A DNA stretch of 64,000 bases from Planctomycetota bacterium (GCA_014240375.1 JAAZXB010000002.1:62001-126000), one strand, 5' to 3'. Shown: positions 29,701 through 39,060, counted from the stretch's first letter. Notes: generated by a model not told the origin, from the sequence alone. Program-made: numbers and translations.

Positions 29701-30517
29701 CCTCGGAGAAGAATGCCTTCAGGAAGGTCTCGGTGAATACGTCTCCTGTCGGAAGAAGGATCTCTCCGGTCTCCGCGTCGACGATATCCTCGGCGCTGAC
29801 TCGACCGTTCTTGATCCCGTCTACTTCCTCACCGAGCAGGTTATCGATGCTCTTGAGGCTTCCTACCTTGACGGTTTTGACCGGGTAGAAGAGTTCAAGG
29901 ATGGCAGTCGAAGAACCGTATTCCTCGTTCATCGCACGCAGCAGCATGGTGGCCGGGAATTTCCCGCTCTGGTCGATTCGAACCGTCAATGCACCTTTCT
30001 TGGTCACATTGAATTCGACCCAGGATCCTCGCTCCGGAATGATCCTGGCCGAGTGCAGCCTGACATCACCGGTATGAATTTCTTCACTGAAATCGACTCC
30101 TGGAGAACGGTGCAACTGGCTCACGATGACACGCTCGGAGCCGTTGATGATGAATTCCCCGCCGCCGATCATGCTTGGCAGTTCTCCGAGGAAGACCTCT
30201 TCCTCGACCGATTCACCCTCTTTCTCCATCCGAAGGCGGATCTTGAAGGGTGTGCCGTAGCTCAACTTGAGTTGACGACATTCATCGATCGTGTAGCGCG
30301 GCCGCCCGAGGTCATATCCCAGGTAAGTCAGGGAGATGGTGCCGTCGTAACTTTCGATCGGAAATATCTCACGAAGAATCGATTCCAGACCGATATTATC
30401 CCTGTCAGCCCAATGCACATCGGCCTGCAAGAACTGTGAATAGGCATTCATCTGCAATTCCATTAGATTTGGAATCGGCACAGTACGAATACCGCCTCCG
30501 AAGACCTTGGTCTCCAT
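26789..30517 (-). CDS. rpoB: DNA-directed RNA polymerase beta subunit
   Basis: Beta forms one jaw of the polymerase and the rifampicin pocket. The pocket region, [20 protein letters not shown] and [10 protein letters not shown], keeps the Asp, His and Ser whose change gives resistance elsewhere, so the enzyme looks of sensitive type. Other blocks are [19 protein letters not shown] and [12 protein letters not shown]. Length is 1242 residues. The C-terminal interaction with RpoC ([19 protein letters not shown]) is intact. A 393-bp spacer separates it from rplL. Confidence 0.98.
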   Translation of the reverse strand: METKVFGGGIRTVPIPNLMELQMNAYSQFLQADVHWADRDNIGLESILREIFPIESYDGTISLTYLGYDLGRPRYTIDECRQLKLSYGTPFKIRLRMEKEGESVEEEVFLGELPSMIGGGEFIINGSERVIVSQLHRSPGVDFSEEIHTGDVRLHSARIIPERGSWVEFNVTKKGALTVRIDQSGKFPATMLLRAMNEEYGSSTAILELFYPVKTVKVGSLKSIDNLLGEEVDGIKNGRVSAEDIVDAETGEILLPTGDVFTETFLKAFFSEDMTAKRGGKNSFKVLPEKYDDLVLKTLKEDNSVDYEDALIKIYQRLRPGNPPQAAKARELFFDKFYNQNKYRLGRVGRFRINRKFGLAIPESEQTIQKEDILESIAYIFKLRDRMGKLDDIDHLGNRRVRTIEELAGEEMRKGFLKLKRTVQERMSMMEPENLTPRSVINSKTISSSVDFFFGRGELSQVVDQTNPLSQLTHERRLSALGPGGLNRKRAGFEVRDVHISHYGRICPIETPEGTNIGLISSLAVFATIDEYGFLITPYFQVKDGKAKIDASSVKFLRADEEENQYLTPADTPVDEDGTLLGDLVLARLNGEFIMVEPSKIQLMDVSSKQLIGVSAALIPFLEHDDANRALMGSNMMRQAVPLLRTDPPLVGTGMEEHVSRYSGMVLRAPNSGTVTSVDATHIEVDGERYQLRKYRGLNERTCQNQRPCKNLGDVVEEGEVIADGAATQNGILSLGRNILVAFMSWDGYNFEDAIIVSEQLVREDIYTSIHIDEFEIEVRETKLGREEFTRDIPNVSERVLAKLDEEGIVKTGTRVSHGDILVGKVVPKSKSELSPEEKLLHAIFGRAGEDVKNESLTVTSGVEGVVIDSKKFSRRSDLDTDERRKIKAEVEEKEAWANDEIVLEIDTLLNELKTILGSSPRNPNTGRVFKVDELYAARSVHSIKIALNPDLFLGSSEKKNRQIKSALLKHLSRMEEVEDIRNRDVNRLTRGDELAPGVIEMVKVYVATKRNLSVGDKMAGRHGNKGVISRILSRQDLPFLEDGTSVEVILNPLGVPSRMNLGQILETQLGWAAEKLGYRAVTPVFDGAKEEEIREEMKKAGIPVDGKSVLYDGRTGERFEQKVTVGRMYLLKLHHLVDDKIHARATGPYSLITQQPLGGKARFGGQRFGEMEVWALEAYGAAHILQELLTAKSDDVDGRAKIYESMVKGENSLQAGTPVSFDVLTNEIKGLGLNLELEKKQ

Positions 30518-30910
30518 GCTGCCTCACTTTCGATTTCTGAACACGACTCCCACCTGATCGGTAAGAATCCGTCCGTCCCATCCGGCGCCAGCGAAATGAC
30601 CCGTCGACGATCTCATCGACAATCTCGCTGATACTCGTGTGTACCCTCGTGTCGGGAATCAAATCCCGAGCGATGGCGATACTGCGACAGCCCGTTGACA
30701 GCTGTCCGGGACAGAACTGGGAATCTACCAGCCGAAGGCTCCCCCCTCGGCATACCACTGATTCCCGGAGTCCCGGAGGCGCGCTCCTCGCTCGGGCGAC
30801 ACCCCCGCACTCATTCGTTTGCAAAATAACCCGTCAATTCAATCGATCCATCTCGCCCAGACGCCAAAGAGCGCCTGGACGAGAATCGATCAAATTCACC
30901 CGTCGAAAGT
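30518..30910 (-). other. rplL-rpoB spacer, candidate attenuator region
   Basis: No gene is recognised. The spacer contains several small inverted repeats: TCGGGA-N6-TCCCGA at 30652-30669 and the perfect palindrome GACAGCTGTC at 30697-30706. In many bacteria an attenuator or RNase site here sets the ratio of L7/L12 to RNA polymerase. A T-rich tract after a stem is not seen, so an intrinsic terminator is not proven. Confidence 0.45.
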
Positions 30911-31336
30911 CTACTTGATTTCGACGGTGGCTCCGGCGTCTTCCAGCTCTTTCTTGAGCTTCTCGGCGTCCTCCTTGGAGGCACCTTCCTTGACAGCCTT
31001 CGGCGCGCTTTCCACCAGGTCCTTGGCCTCTTTGAGGCCCAGACCTGTGATGCTTCGAACAGCCTTGATGACGGGGATCTTCTTGTCGCCGATGGCGGCA
31101 AGAATCACGTCAAACTCGGTCTGTTCAGCAACCTCATCACCACCGTCGCCTGCGGCTGCCATCATGGGCATTCCCATCGGCATTGCAGCGGCGGCGGTGA
31201 CACCAAATTCGTCTTCGAGGACATCCTTGAGCTCAACCAGCTCCATCACATTGAGCACTTTGATGCTCTCCACGATGGATCCGACATTTTTGCTCGGCGG
31301 GGCCTTCTCCGTCTCGGTGGCAGCTTCATCCGACAT
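30911..31336 (-). CDS. rplL: 50S ribosomal protein L7/L12
   Basis: L7/L12 forms the flexible stalk that recruits translation GTPases. The N-terminal dimerisation part ([20 protein letters not shown]), an Ala/Met/Gly hinge ([20 protein letters not shown]) and the C-terminal domain ([20 protein letters not shown]) are all visible. At 141 residues it is slightly longer than the usual 120-130, with an extra acidic N-terminus ([14 protein letters not shown]). It lies 5 bp after rplJ. Confidence 0.97.
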   Translation of the reverse strand: MSDEAATETEKAPPSKNVGSIVESIKVLNVMELVELKDVLEDEFGVTAAAAMPMGMPMMAAAGDGGDEVAEQTEFDVILAAIGDKKIPVIKAVRSITGLGLKEAKDLVESAPKAVKEGASKEDAEKLKKELEDAGATVEIK

Positions 31337-31341
31337 GGCAG

Positions 31342-31872
31342 CTACTCTCCTTCTTTACTTTGCTTATCTGCGATCGCCTGCAGCACACCGGGAACTCCGG
31401 TGAGTAGGTTCTGGGAAATAGCGACCAGGCTCGTCAGCGGTCCGGCAATCGCAGAAACGACAGCTGCACGTGTTTCCTGGACACTTGGCATTTTCACTAA
31501 TTGTTCGGCTTCGGCGGGGCCCAAGGCCTCGCCTTCCAGCATGCCGCCCTTGAGCGCCATGACCTTGCCGTTCTTCTTTCTCCATCCCGCAATCGACTTG
31601 CTAGCGGTGATGGCATCGGTTTCCCCGAGCACTAGAGCCAGGGGACCCGCAAAAGTCTCTTCCGGAAATTCATTCCCGCGGTCGGCGAAGACTCGACGTA
31701 GAATTGAATTCTTTACCACCCCGACCGTCAGGCCCTCCGTACGAAGTTCCTTGCGAGCGGTGAAATCCTCATCTGAGTTCAGACCGGAGAAATCGACAAG
31801 GAGCAGATCTCCGGCATTGTCGAGACGCTGACGCAGTTGGTCAGCCATCATGACTTTCAGCCTACGGGCCAT
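31342..31872 (-). CDS. rplJ: 50S ribosomal protein L10
   Basis: L10 anchors the L7/L12 dimers on 23S rRNA. The product is 176 residues, with the RNA-binding N-terminal domain ([19 protein letters not shown]) and a C-terminal helix for stalk binding. The gap to rplA is 27 bp, too short for a classical separate L10 leader. Confidence 0.96.
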   Translation of the reverse strand: MARRLKVMMADQLRQRLDNAGDLLLVDFSGLNSDEDFTARKELRTEGLTVGVVKNSILRRVFADRGNEFPEETFAGPLALVLGETDAITASKSIAGWRKKNGKVMALKGGMLEGEALGPAEAEQLVKMPSVQETRAAVVSAIAGPLTSLVAISQNLLTGVPGVLQAIADKQSKEGE

Positions 31873-31899
31873 GTGGCCCTCCTCTCTCGCTCTCTTGTC

Positions 31900-32586
31900 T
31901 TACTGTCCGCAAATCACGGAAACAGAAGGAGACATGGTTGATTTGATGTGAACTTTTTTCATGTATGTACCCTTGGTCGAACTGGGCTTCAATTTCTCAA
32001 CGTGCTGGATGAATGCATCGATATTCTCGGTGAGCTGCGCCGCTTCAAAGCTGCGACGTCCCACAGGAGCGTGGATGATTCCACCAGCATCATTACGAAA
32101 CTCGATTTTCCCTGCGACGAACTCCGCGACAGCCTTGGCGACATCTGTGGTCACCGTGCCACTCTTGGGGGTCGGCATCTTTCCCTGGGGGCCAAGCACT
32201 TTCCCCAGTTTTCCAACGAATCTCATCATCGAGGGGTGAGCGATGGCAACATCGAAATCGAACCAACCGCCCTCCACCTTTTCAGCCAGATCCTTTGCTC
32301 CGACCTCGATGGCTCCTGCCGCCTTGGCCTCTTCTGCAGCGGGTCCCTCTACGAATGCGATCACCCGGACTTGCTTGCCGATGCCATGCGGAAGAGAAAA
32401 CGCTCCCCTGACATTTTGAGTGCCCTGCCGTGGATCGATACCGAGGCGGATTGCGATCTCTACTGTTTCGTCGAACTTGGCCAGTTGAAATCCGCCGAGG
32501 ATCTTGACCGCTTCGTTCACCGACACTGCAACTATGGAATCCACTTTCGAGCGATTACCACCGTGGCGCTTGCTGGATCTTGACAT
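31900..32586 (-). CDS. rplA: 50S ribosomal protein L1
   Basis: L1 forms the mobile stalk near the E site and can repress its own mRNA. The product is 228 residues, with DETVEIAIRLGIDPRQGTQN, GKLGKVLGPQGKMPTPKSGT and VHIKSTMSPSVSV. It starts within the last base of the rplK stop. Confidence 0.97.
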   Translation of the reverse strand: MSRSSKRHGGNRSKVDSIVAVSVNEAVKILGGFQLAKFDETVEIAIRLGIDPRQGTQNVRGAFSLPHGIGKQVRVIAFVEGPAAEEAKAAGAIEVGAKDLAEKVEGGWFDFDVAIAHPSMMRFVGKLGKVLGPQGKMPTPKSGTVTTDVAKAVAEFVAGKIEFRNDAGGIIHAPVGRRSFEAAQLTENIDAFIQHVEKLKPSSTKGTYMKKVHIKSTMSPSVSVICGQ

Positions 32587-33023
32587 CAGTCCTCCACCTT
32601 CACGCCCATGCTACGAGCAGTTCCTTCAATGATCCGCATCGCAGCCTCGATGGTTGAAGCGTTCAGATCATTGATTTTGGTCTCGGCAATCTCTTTCACC
32701 TGCGCTGAGGTGATGGTGCCGGCCGTCTCGTGGCCTGGGTTATTGGCAGCTTTTTCTGCGCCCATCGCCTTCAGGATGAGTACTGCTGCTGGAGGAGACT
32801 TCAGGATGAAATCAAAGGAGCGATCGGAGTAAACGCTGATCTCAACCGGAATGACCACGCCTTGCTGGCTGGACGTCTCCGAGTTGAAGCGCTGCACGAA
32901 CTCGCCGATATTGACACCGTGCTGACCCAGCGCAGGTCCCACTGGTGGAGCAGGGGTCGCCTGTCCTCCCGGTACCTGCAATTTGATCAAGCCGGTTACT
33001 TGCTTGCTTGCTTTTTTTGCCAT
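32586..33023 (-). CDS. rplK: 50S ribosomal protein L11
   Basis: L11 forms the GTPase-associated centre with 23S rRNA and is needed for the stringent response through RelA. The product is 145 residues, with [20 protein letters not shown] (the conserved proline-rich turn), the block [20 protein letters not shown] and the RNA-binding C-terminal helix. Confidence 0.98.
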   Translation of the reverse strand: MAKKASKQVTGLIKLQVPGGQATPAPPVGPALGQHGVNIGEFVQRFNSETSSQQGVVIPVEISVYSDRSFDFILKSPPAAVLILKAMGAEKAANNPGHETAGTITSAQVKEIAETKINDLNASTIEAAMRIIEGTARSMGVKVED

Positions 33024-33108
33024 GAACTACCATTTCCTGCGGTCTGCGGATCACTCTCCGGAACTTCCGGAGTGAACCTCCCGCATGGATCCCTGTTTCA
33101 ATTCGGGA

Positions 33109-33864
33109 TCAAGTCTGTTCTACCTGCCAGTATTCCAGTTCGACCGGGGTATCCCTGCCAAAGATGGTGACCATCACTCGCAGTTTCCCTGTCTTCGGGT
33201 GGACCTCTTCCACGATGCCTTCGAAGTTTTCGAAGGGGCCATCTTTGACCTTCACCGTATCGTTCTTCTTCACATCGATCTTCAACTCTGGAGGTTCTTC
33301 ACTCTCGCGTTGCTCCATCATGTCGCGCAACTTGCGCACCTCATCCGGTGTCATCGGCATCGGCTTGTTACCGACTCCGCCGACGAAGGAACCCACTCCC
33401 TGGATATCCCTCAGCAAGTACCAGATCTCCTCGACCAGTTGGCACTCCATGAAGAAGTAACCCTGGTAGAGTTTGATCTCTCGAATCTTCTTCTTGCCCT
33501 CTTTGATCTCGGTGACCTTTTGTTTCGGAACCACGATGTTCCGGACAAAGGCTTCGAGCCCCCTGAGAGCCAGTGTTTTCTCAACCTTGCGAGAAAGCGT
33601 GTCCTCGCGACCATTGGCGACCTTGATGACGTACCATTCGAATGGCAACTCATCCGCCGGGTCCTTGCGTATCTTGGAAGGACTCGAGGTCACCGGGTCT
33701 TCATCCAACTCTTCCACCGCTTCGTCAGCCGCATCGCCATTGATCTCGTCACCTTCGACAATATCAGCGGATACGGTGTCATCGATCTCTTCTCCCGTTC
33801 CTCCGCCAGGAACAGAACAGTACAGATCGTCAGCAACAGTGAGTTCAGAAGCGATCGGATTCAT
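33109..33864 (-). CDS. nusG: Transcription factor NusG with acidic N-terminal extension
   Basis: NusG binds the polymerase clamp and links it to Rho or ribosomes. The NGN domain begins near residue 75 (FEWYVIKVANGREDTLSRKV). The C-terminal KOW domain is clear (VKDGPFENFEGIVEEVHPKT, IFGRDTPVELEYWQVE). At 251 residues it is about 70 longer than usual. Residues 1-74 are acidic and contain 'DAADEAVEELDEDPV'. The ATG overlaps the secE stop by one base. The role of the extension is unknown. Confidence 0.97.
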   Translation of the reverse strand: MNPIASELTVADDLYCSVPGGGTGEEIDDTVSADIVEGDEINGDAADEAVEELDEDPVTSSPSKIRKDPADELPFEWYVIKVANGREDTLSRKVEKTLALRGLEAFVRNIVVPKQKVTEIKEGKKKIREIKLYQGYFFMECQLVEEIWYLLRDIQGVGSFVGGVGNKPMPMTPDEVRKLRDMMEQRESEEPPELKIDVKKNDTVKVKDGPFENFEGIVEEVHPKTGKLRVMVTIFGRDTPVELEYWQVEQT

Positions 33865-34289
33865 TAGTGGTATACCACCGTTTGAAGCGCTTTAAACGCC
33901 TGATCGGCCAGTACGATCCAACCCATGATGACGATACAGGTGATCACCACCACGATGGAGTTCTTGACGGTTTCTTGTCGTGTTGGCCAGGTAACCTTGT
34001 GCTGTAACTCATGCTCCGTGTCGATCAGGAAATCGCTGACTCGTGACTGATTGTAATACCAGTATCCACCGAGCAAAAACGGCACCAGGATCAGCGGCGG
34101 GAGCAAAGACTGGGTCTGAATCGCAATGTTCAGAAATGGAATCGTGAACAGCACGTCTGTGCCCCAGCCATTCCCGTCGAACCACTGGGAGAGGGAGATG
34201 CTCGCAAACAGACCCACAAGAAACACGATGGAAGCCAGGGCACCTCGAGCCCAGCGCCCCTGTCCCTCTTTGTAGAGACGGAAACTCAT
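33864..34289 (-). CDS. secE: Preprotein translocase subunit SecE, three-helix form
   Basis: SecE clamps SecY in the membrane. The conserved core is at the C-terminus (ELQHKVTWPTRQETVKNSIV, residues about 93-112, then a membrane helix at 110-128). Upstream there are two more hydrophobic segments near residues 16-35 and 60-79. The product is therefore 141 residues with three membrane helices rather than the single helix of many bacteria. It is coupled to nusG by a one-base overlap. Confidence 0.95.
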   Translation of the reverse strand: MSFRLYKEGQGRWARGALASIVFLVGLFASISLSQWFDGNGWGTDVLFTIPFLNIAIQTQSLLPPLILVPFLLGGYWYYNQSRVSDFLIDTEHELQHKVTWPTRQETVKNSIVVVITCIVIMGWIVLADQAFKALQTVVYH

Positions 34290-34350
34290 CTTCGTCCCTT
34301 TCCGTTCTGTAGATCTCTGCTGCCAAGCATCGCCACCTGGATGCTTTCCG

Positions 34351-34371
34351 GGAAAACCCTGACCGTCAGGG
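34351..34371 (-). terminator. Small intrinsic terminator after tRNA-Trp
   Basis: The inverted repeat CCCTGACCGTCAGGG (34357-34371) is followed on the minus strand by TTTT (34356-34353). It lies about 120 bp past tRNA-Trp and before secE. The stem is short, so it may only partly terminate. Confidence 0.5.
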
Positions 34372-34489
34372 AATCCATCTCACTCAAACTCGTCACTCAA
34401 CATCCACGAGCGGGACCCTTTCGAACTCGATTCTCGATCGCACCAGCAAATTCTCGCTGGTCAGTCGTTCTCGCTGGTTCAGTCAAGGT

Positions 34490-34566
34490 TGGCAGGGCAG
34501 GAGGGACTCGAACCCACAACCCGCGGATTTGGAATCCGCTGCTCTACCAATTGGAGCTACTGCCCT
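34490..34566 (-). tRNA. tRNA-Trp (anticodon CCA)
   Basis: A 7-bp acceptor stem AGGGCAG/CTGCCCT closes the cloverleaf. The anticodon loop reads CCA, flanked by a GCGGATT stem, and the T loop is GTTCGAGTC. The discriminator is G, as in other tRNA-Trp, and the 3' CCA is encoded (34492-34490). It lies between tuf and secE, a common position. Confidence 0.97.
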
Positions 34567-34654
34567 CCTGACGAAACCACTCGAAAAGTCACATCGAAAG
34601 TCAAATCGAAAGAAACTATCGCACTCAAAAGTGCTCTCTATCGAATTCTAATCA

Positions 34655-34700
34655 GGGACGCCGCACCACCTCTGGTCACCCGGAGGTGGTTCGGCGTCCC
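34655..34700 (-). terminator. Large hairpin between tuf and tRNA-Trp
   Basis: An 18-bp stem (34655-34672 with 34683-34700) has only one mismatch and a 10-nt loop. It begins 27 bp past the tuf stop. No T tract follows on the minus strand, so it may act in mRNA 3'-end protection or in processing of the tuf-tRNA transcript rather than as a simple intrinsic terminator. Confidence 0.55.
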
Positions 34701-34726
34701 TCGAAAACTACAGTCAACCCGAAGGC

Positions 34727-35911
34727 CTACTTTACGATCTTGCTCACCACTCCCGCTCCGACGGTTTTACCGCCTTCACGGATTGCGAAGCGCAGCTGCT
34801 CGTGCATTGCGATCGGAGTGATCAACTCAACCTTGATCTTTGCGTTGTCCCCAGGCATGCACATGTCTGCCCCGACGACCTCGGTGTTACCGGTCACATC
34901 CGTGGTCCTGAAGTAAAACTGAGGACGGTATCCGTTGAAGAATGGAGAGTGCCGTCCACCTTCGTCCTTGGAGAGGATGTAGACCTCTGCCTCGAACTCG
35001 GTGTGCGGAGTGATGCTGCCTTTCTTGGCCAGCACCTGTCCACGGTGCACTTCTTCCTTCTTGGTACCACGAAGCAGCGCACCGACGTTGTCGCCGGCTT
35101 GCCCCTCATCGAGAGTCTTCTGGAACATTTCGACCCCCGTGCAGGTGGTCAAAAGGGTGTCCTTGATCCCGACGATTTCAACTTCGTCACCGGTCTTGAG
35201 GATTCCGGTTTCGATACGACCCGTCACCACGGTTCCACGACCCGCGATGGAGAACACATCCTCCACCGGCATCAGGAAGTCCTTGGCGTTGTCGCGCTCG
35301 GGAACATCGATGTACTCATCGACGGCGGCCATCAATTCGGTGATCGCACCTGCGGCATCGGAGGTCGGATCCTCCAGTGCCTTGAGTGCGCTCCCCTTGA
35401 TGACGGGAATGTCGTCTCCGGGGAACTCGTAGGCGCTGAGGAGTTCGCGGATCTCCATCTCGACCAACTCGATGAGTTCCTCATCGTCGACCATGTCTGC
35501 CTTGTTCATGAAAACCACGATCTTCGGCACGCCGACCTGACGAGCGAGCAGAATGTGCTCACGAGTCTGGGGCATCGGACCATCTGCGGCGGAAACGACC
35601 AGGATCGCTCCGTCCATCTGGGCCGCACCGGTAATCATGTTCTTGACATAATCCGCGTGTCCCGGGCAATCCACGTGTGCGTAGTGACGGTTTTCCGTCT
35701 GGTACTCGACGTGGGCGGTTGCGATGGTAATCCCACGCTCCCGCTCTTCAGGCGCATTATCGATCTGATCAAACGCCTTCACTACTGCACCGCCAGATTG
35801 TGCGAGCACGGCAGTGATCGCAGCGGTCAGAGTTGTCTTGCCGTGGTCCACGTGACCGATTGTCCCCACATTCGCGTGAGGTTTATCGCGTACGAAGGTT
35901 TCCTTCGCCAT
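34727..35911 (-). CDS. tuf: Translation elongation factor Tu
   Basis: EF-Tu delivers aminoacyl-tRNA to the ribosome. The ATG at 35911 gives [19 protein letters not shown]; an upstream frame to 35947 is not conserved. G1 is GHVDHGKT (19-26), and [12 protein letters not shown] and NKADMVDD follow. The C-terminal domain ([16 protein letters not shown]) is intact. Length is 394 residues. It is the only tuf in the window and lies beside four tRNA genes on one side and tRNA-Trp on the other, not in the str group. Confidence 0.98.
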   Translation of the reverse strand: MAKETFVRDKPHANVGTIGHVDHGKTTLTAAITAVLAQSGGAVVKAFDQIDNAPEERERGITIATAHVEYQTENRHYAHVDCPGHADYVKNMITGAAQMDGAILVVSAADGPMPQTREHILLARQVGVPKIVVFMNKADMVDDEELIELVEMEIRELLSAYEFPGDDIPVIKGSALKALEDPTSDAAGAITELMAAVDEYIDVPERDNAKDFLMPVEDVFSIAGRGTVVTGRIETGILKTGDEVEIVGIKDTLLTTCTGVEMFQKTLDEGQAGDNVGALLRGTKKEEVHRGQVLAKKGSITPHTEFEAEVYILSKDEGGRHSPFFNGYRPQFYFRTTDVTGNTEVVGADMCMPGDNAKIKVELITPIAMHEQLRFAIREGGKTVGAGVVSKIVK

Positions 35912-36055
35912 CTTGGAAATCTCCCCGCCCGTGGTCTGAGCCGTCATTCAACGGCCACTGCCCGGGTCTCATCCTTGGCCTCCCCCGTCGCAGACACGAC
36001 CAAGGTTCGGCGAACTATTAATTTCATCCCACACCAGTGTGCGGGCCCATTTGTC

Positions 36056-36130
36056 TGGAGCTGCTGACGGGACTTGAACCCGTGACCTCGTCCTTACCAA
36101 GGACGTGCTCTACCACTGAGCTACAGCAGC
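36056..36130 (-). tRNA. tRNA-Thr (anticodon GGT)
   Basis: The acceptor stem is GCTGCTG/CAGCAGC and the anticodon stem CGTCC/GGACG holds loop TTGGTAA, giving anticodon GGT. The T loop is GTTCAAGTC. The discriminator is U and the 3' CCA is encoded. It lies immediately upstream of tuf, as in the E. coli thrT-tufB arrangement. Confidence 0.97.
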
Positions 36131-36174
36131 TCGTCTATTTTTTTTCATCGACACCTCGGTGCCGTTCTGATTCC

Positions 36175-36248
36175 TGGAGCGGGTGATGGGAATCGAACCC
36201 ACATGACCAGCTTGGAAGGCTGGAGCTTTACCACTAAGCTACACCCGC
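36175..36248 (-). tRNA. tRNA-Gly (anticodon TCC)
   Basis: The acceptor stem is GCGGGTG/CACCCGC. The anticodon stem CCAGC/GCTGG holds loop CTTCCAA, giving TCC. The discriminator is U and the 3' CCA is encoded. It lies 44 bp upstream of tRNA-Thr(GGT) and probably shares its transcript. Confidence 0.97.
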
Positions 36249-36625
36249 AAATCGTTCGCACTCGTTCCACCGGTTTCTCGTTCCACCGGTTTCTCGATCC
36301 ACCGGTTTCTCGATCCACCTCACGCGATCTCAACTTCTTGGATTCCAATGTTGACGACTTCGCACAAAGCTTCACGGAAATCCTGGTCGATCCAGTTTCC
36401 AGTGGGCCGCTCGACATTCCTGTGAAACGAATCATCAGGAACACCATCTATCGTGATCCCCCTCGTAGCAGGATCTCTCACACTCGCACTCTCGCCATCC
36501 ATCACTTCGAGCGAATCCCCGCATCTGGGGAATCCTACTCCAACGATGGAAGGTTCAATAGGAAACAAGGTTACAGGTCGTCTTTCAAGCAAATCCGTCG
36601 ATCTTCTCTCGATCTGGAAGAACAG
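36249..36625 (-). other. Spacer between tRNA-Gly and tRNA-Tyr
   Basis: This 377-bp spacer splits the tRNA cluster. Frames on both strands run through it but none resembles a protein. A 16-bp tandem repeat occupies 36262-36319, next to the 5' end of tRNA-Gly. No promoter is clear. Confidence 0.6.
36262..36319. repeat. 16-bp tandem repeat between tRNA genes
   Basis: The unit TCGTTCCACCGGTTTC occurs twice (36262-36293), then once as TCGATCCACCGGTTTC (36294-36309), then as a partial copy (36310-36319). It sits 14 bp upstream of the tRNA-Gly 5' end, so it would be in the 5' flank of that precursor. Confidence 0.95.
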
Positions 36626-36706
36626 TGGGGGCGGTAGGATTCGAACCTACGTAGCTTACGCACTTGGTTTACAGCCAAGTCCCTTTAACCACTCGGGCAC
36701 ACCCCC
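36626..36706 (-). tRNA. tRNA-Tyr (anticodon GTA)
   Basis: The acceptor is GGGGGTG/CGCCCCC, with one G-U pair. The anticodon loop reads CTGTAAA within stem CTTGG/CCAAG, giving GTA. The long variable arm (TGCGTAAGCTACG region) fits a class II tRNA. The discriminator is A. The 3' CCA is not encoded, unlike in its downstream neighbours. Confidence 0.97.
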
Positions 36707-36782
36707 ACACAGAATCCACAGATGCACTTTCCAGGCCCGACCCTGAATTCCCGCAATCCCTTACGGTGCAAGAACTTGCAGA

Positions 36783-36854
36783 AGCTAGCGGTGGGAGTCG
36801 AACCCACGACCACCCGCTTACAAGGCGGGAGCTCTACCGCTGAGCTACGCTAGC
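36783..36854 (-). tRNA. tRNA-Thr (anticodon TGT)
   Basis: The acceptor is GCTAGCG/CGCTAGC. The anticodon stem CCCGC/GCGGG holds loop CTTGTAA, giving TGT. The discriminator is U. The 3' CCA is not encoded. It is the first gene of the tRNA-tuf group. Confidence 0.97.
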
Positions 36855-37108
36855 ACAGATGGGCACAAGGCCGGGAGGATAGCGATCCTGCTGCCACTCT
36901 GCAAGCGTCCCTCGGAATCGCGGTCCGCTGGCCCCTGATGCCAGGTTTTCGGTCGATCGACTCGCGATCGCGCCCCCACCCAATGACCCTTACCGGTCCT
37001 CGTAGCGGGCTCAGGATCCTGTGAGGTCCCTGTAACGATCCTGTGGGGATTTCCTGGCCACTCCCGAACGCCACGAAAGCCGCTCGCAGGTGGGTCTCCC
37101 GATCGCAT

Positions 37109-38542
37109 TCAGCGCTGGCGACTCCAGGTGGTGCCGGTCGGTCCATCCTCGATGAGGATCCCCTCGGCCAGCAGTTGATCTCGAATTTCGTCTGCCAACG
37201 ACCATTCCCGCTCGGCTCGAGCAGTTTCTCGCCGCTCAATCAGCTGCTGCTGACTGTCGGTCAGAGGCACTGCGGGCGCCTCGTCCTCGACGAAGATGAC
37301 CCCCAGGATCTGATCACAGTGACGCAGGAACTCGAGGGCTCGCAGCGCCCCTGACCCTTGGGGCAAATCCCTACCGAGGGCTCTCACCCGATCATGAAGC
37401 ACTCCCAGCGCTCCCGAGAGATTGAGGTCGTCATCGATACATGAGTCGAATTGTCGCTTCGACTCCTCCAGCGGCGAGTCGACCTCGGTATCCGCAATAC
37501 TCCCAACCGACGCTTCCTCCAGTTTTTTTCTCAAGGTTCGAAGACGCTGGACCGCCTTGGTGTCCCCGTCCATCCCATCGATGGTGAAGTTCATCGGCTG
37601 ACGATAGTGATTGCAGATCAACGAGTAGCGAATTTCGTGGCCACGGAAGCCACGCTCGACCAGATCGTTGATGGTGTAGAAGTTACCCTTACTCTTCGAC
37701 ATCTTTTGACCGTCGACCAGTAGGTGCCTGGCGTGAACCCAGATCCGTGCAAACTCTCCAACACCTGCGCCCACCGATTGAGCAATCTCACATTCGTGAT
37801 GAGGAAAGATGTTATCTTCACCACCGGTGTGAATGTCGAAGGTACCTCCCAGATACTTCAAACTCATCGCCGAGCACTCGATGTGCCAACCTGGAAACCC
37901 ACGCCCCCATGGACTGTCCCATTGCATCAGATGCTTGTCATCGATTTTCCACAATGCAAAGTCGTGAGCGGATTCCTTGCGTTCGTCGACCTCGATTCTC
38001 GAACCGGAGTCGAGGTTTTCGAGAGTGTTGCCCGAGAGGCCGCCGTACTTCTCGAAGGAATGAACTCGGAAGTAGACCCCTACATCTTTGACGGCATAGG
38101 CGTGTCCTCGTTCCAGCAATTGCTCGATCATCTGGATCATCTCCGGGATGTGATCGGTCGCTCGAGGATACTCATGAGCCTTCAACAGGTGGAGTTGTGA
38201 AGCATTTTCGTGAAACATCTTTTCGTATCGGAGGGCGATCTCGAAGGGGTCCAGCCCTTCCTCTTTGGCCTTCTTTTCCAGCTTGTCCTCGCCACTGGCA
38301 TCCGCCACATCATCGGTGGTGAGATGCCCTACATCGGTGATGTTCATCACCTGCGTGGTCTTGAATCCACGCTGATCGAATGCCCGACGCAGAAGATCTC
38401 CCAGCAGGAACGAGCGGAAGTTACCGATGTGGGGATCGCTATAGACGGTCGGTCCGCAGTTGTACATGCGGATCTCACCGGCATTGACCGGCTCCACCTC
38501 CACCAGGCGGTTCTCGAGCGTATTCCACAATCGAAGTGCCAT
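37109..38542 (-). CDS. cysS: Cysteinyl-tRNA synthetase
   Basis: The enzyme charges tRNA-Cys. The class I signatures are HIGN (residues 38-41) and KMSKS (near 280). Zinc-site candidates are C29, the Cys of GWHIECSAM and the His/Cys of FPHHEC. The C-terminal helical domain for tRNA binding ends with [20 protein letters not shown]. Length is 477 residues, normal. The start overlaps the ispF stop by one base, so the two are cotranscribed. Confidence 0.98.
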   Translation of the reverse strand: MALRLWNTLENRLVEVEPVNAGEIRMYNCGPTVYSDPHIGNFRSFLLGDLLRRAFDQRGFKTTQVMNITDVGHLTTDDVADASGEDKLEKKAKEEGLDPFEIALRYEKMFHENASQLHLLKAHEYPRATDHIPEMIQMIEQLLERGHAYAVKDVGVYFRVHSFEKYGGLSGNTLENLDSGSRIEVDERKESAHDFALWKIDDKHLMQWDSPWGRGFPGWHIECSAMSLKYLGGTFDIHTGGEDNIFPHHECEIAQSVGAGVGEFARIWVHARHLLVDGQKMSKSKGNFYTINDLVERGFRGHEIRYSLICNHYRQPMNFTIDGMDGDTKAVQRLRTLRKKLEEASVGSIADTEVDSPLEESKRQFDSCIDDDLNLSGALGVLHDRVRALGRDLPQGSGALRALEFLRHCDQILGVIFVEDEAPAVPLTDSQQQLIERRETARAEREWSLADEIRDQLLAEGILIEDGPTGTTWSRQR

Positions 38543-39060
38543 TATTCCTCCGTACTCTTCAGTTGAACCACAGCCAGAGCTTCGATGACCAGCGACTCTC
38601 CGACCGGCCCTACCCCTTCACCGGTCTTCGCCTTCATTCCGATGGCTCCTGGCTCGATGGACAACATCTCGGACAGCTGTTGCCGGATCGATTCGCGATG
38701 CTCGGCCAGCTTCGGCTTCTCCAGGTGTACGACCAGATCGATGTTGTGTGGTTTCCAACCCAGTTCGCCGATGGTTCTCAACACTTCCTCGACGATTCGT
38801 CGGGAAGGCAAATCCTTCCAGCGTGGATCAGTGTCTTCAAAGATGGTTCCGATATCCTCCGAACCCGCAGCACCCAGCAGCGCATCGGAAAGAGCGTGTA
38901 AGATCACATCACCATCGGAATGCGCGACCGGACCATGTGGAGAGGGGATCTCCACTCCTGCGAGGATCAATGGACGCCCCGACTCGAGGCGGTGTCGATC
39001 GGTGCCGATCCCGACCCGGATCTGCCCCACTGCTGCGGACTCATCTGAAGAATTCGTCAT
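38542..39060 (-). CDS. ispF: 2-C-methyl-D-erythritol 2,4-cyclodiphosphate synthase
   Basis: IspF makes the cyclic diphosphate in the MEP route to isoprenoids. The metal ligands D21, H23 and H55 are present (GTDRHRL, SDGDVILHALSDALLGA). The block EDTDPRWK and the hydrophobic-cavity C-terminal TGEGVGPVGESLVIEALAVV are also typical. Length is 172 residues, about 12 longer at the N-terminus. IspD is encoded 2 kb away at 40863. Confidence 0.97.
   Translation of the reverse strand: MTNSSDESAAVGQIRVGIGTDRHRLESGRPLILAGVEIPSPHGPVAHSDGDVILHALSDALLGAAGSEDIGTIFEDTDPRWKDLPSRRIVEEVLRTIGELGWKPHNIDLVVHLEKPKLAEHRESIRQQLSEMLSIEPGAIGMKAKTGEGVGPVGESLVIEALAVVQLKSTEE

Noticed and set aside
34655-34700. Terminal inverted repeat of an insertion sequence
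   Set aside because: The two arms are only 10 bp apart and no transposase is present; it is a hairpin.
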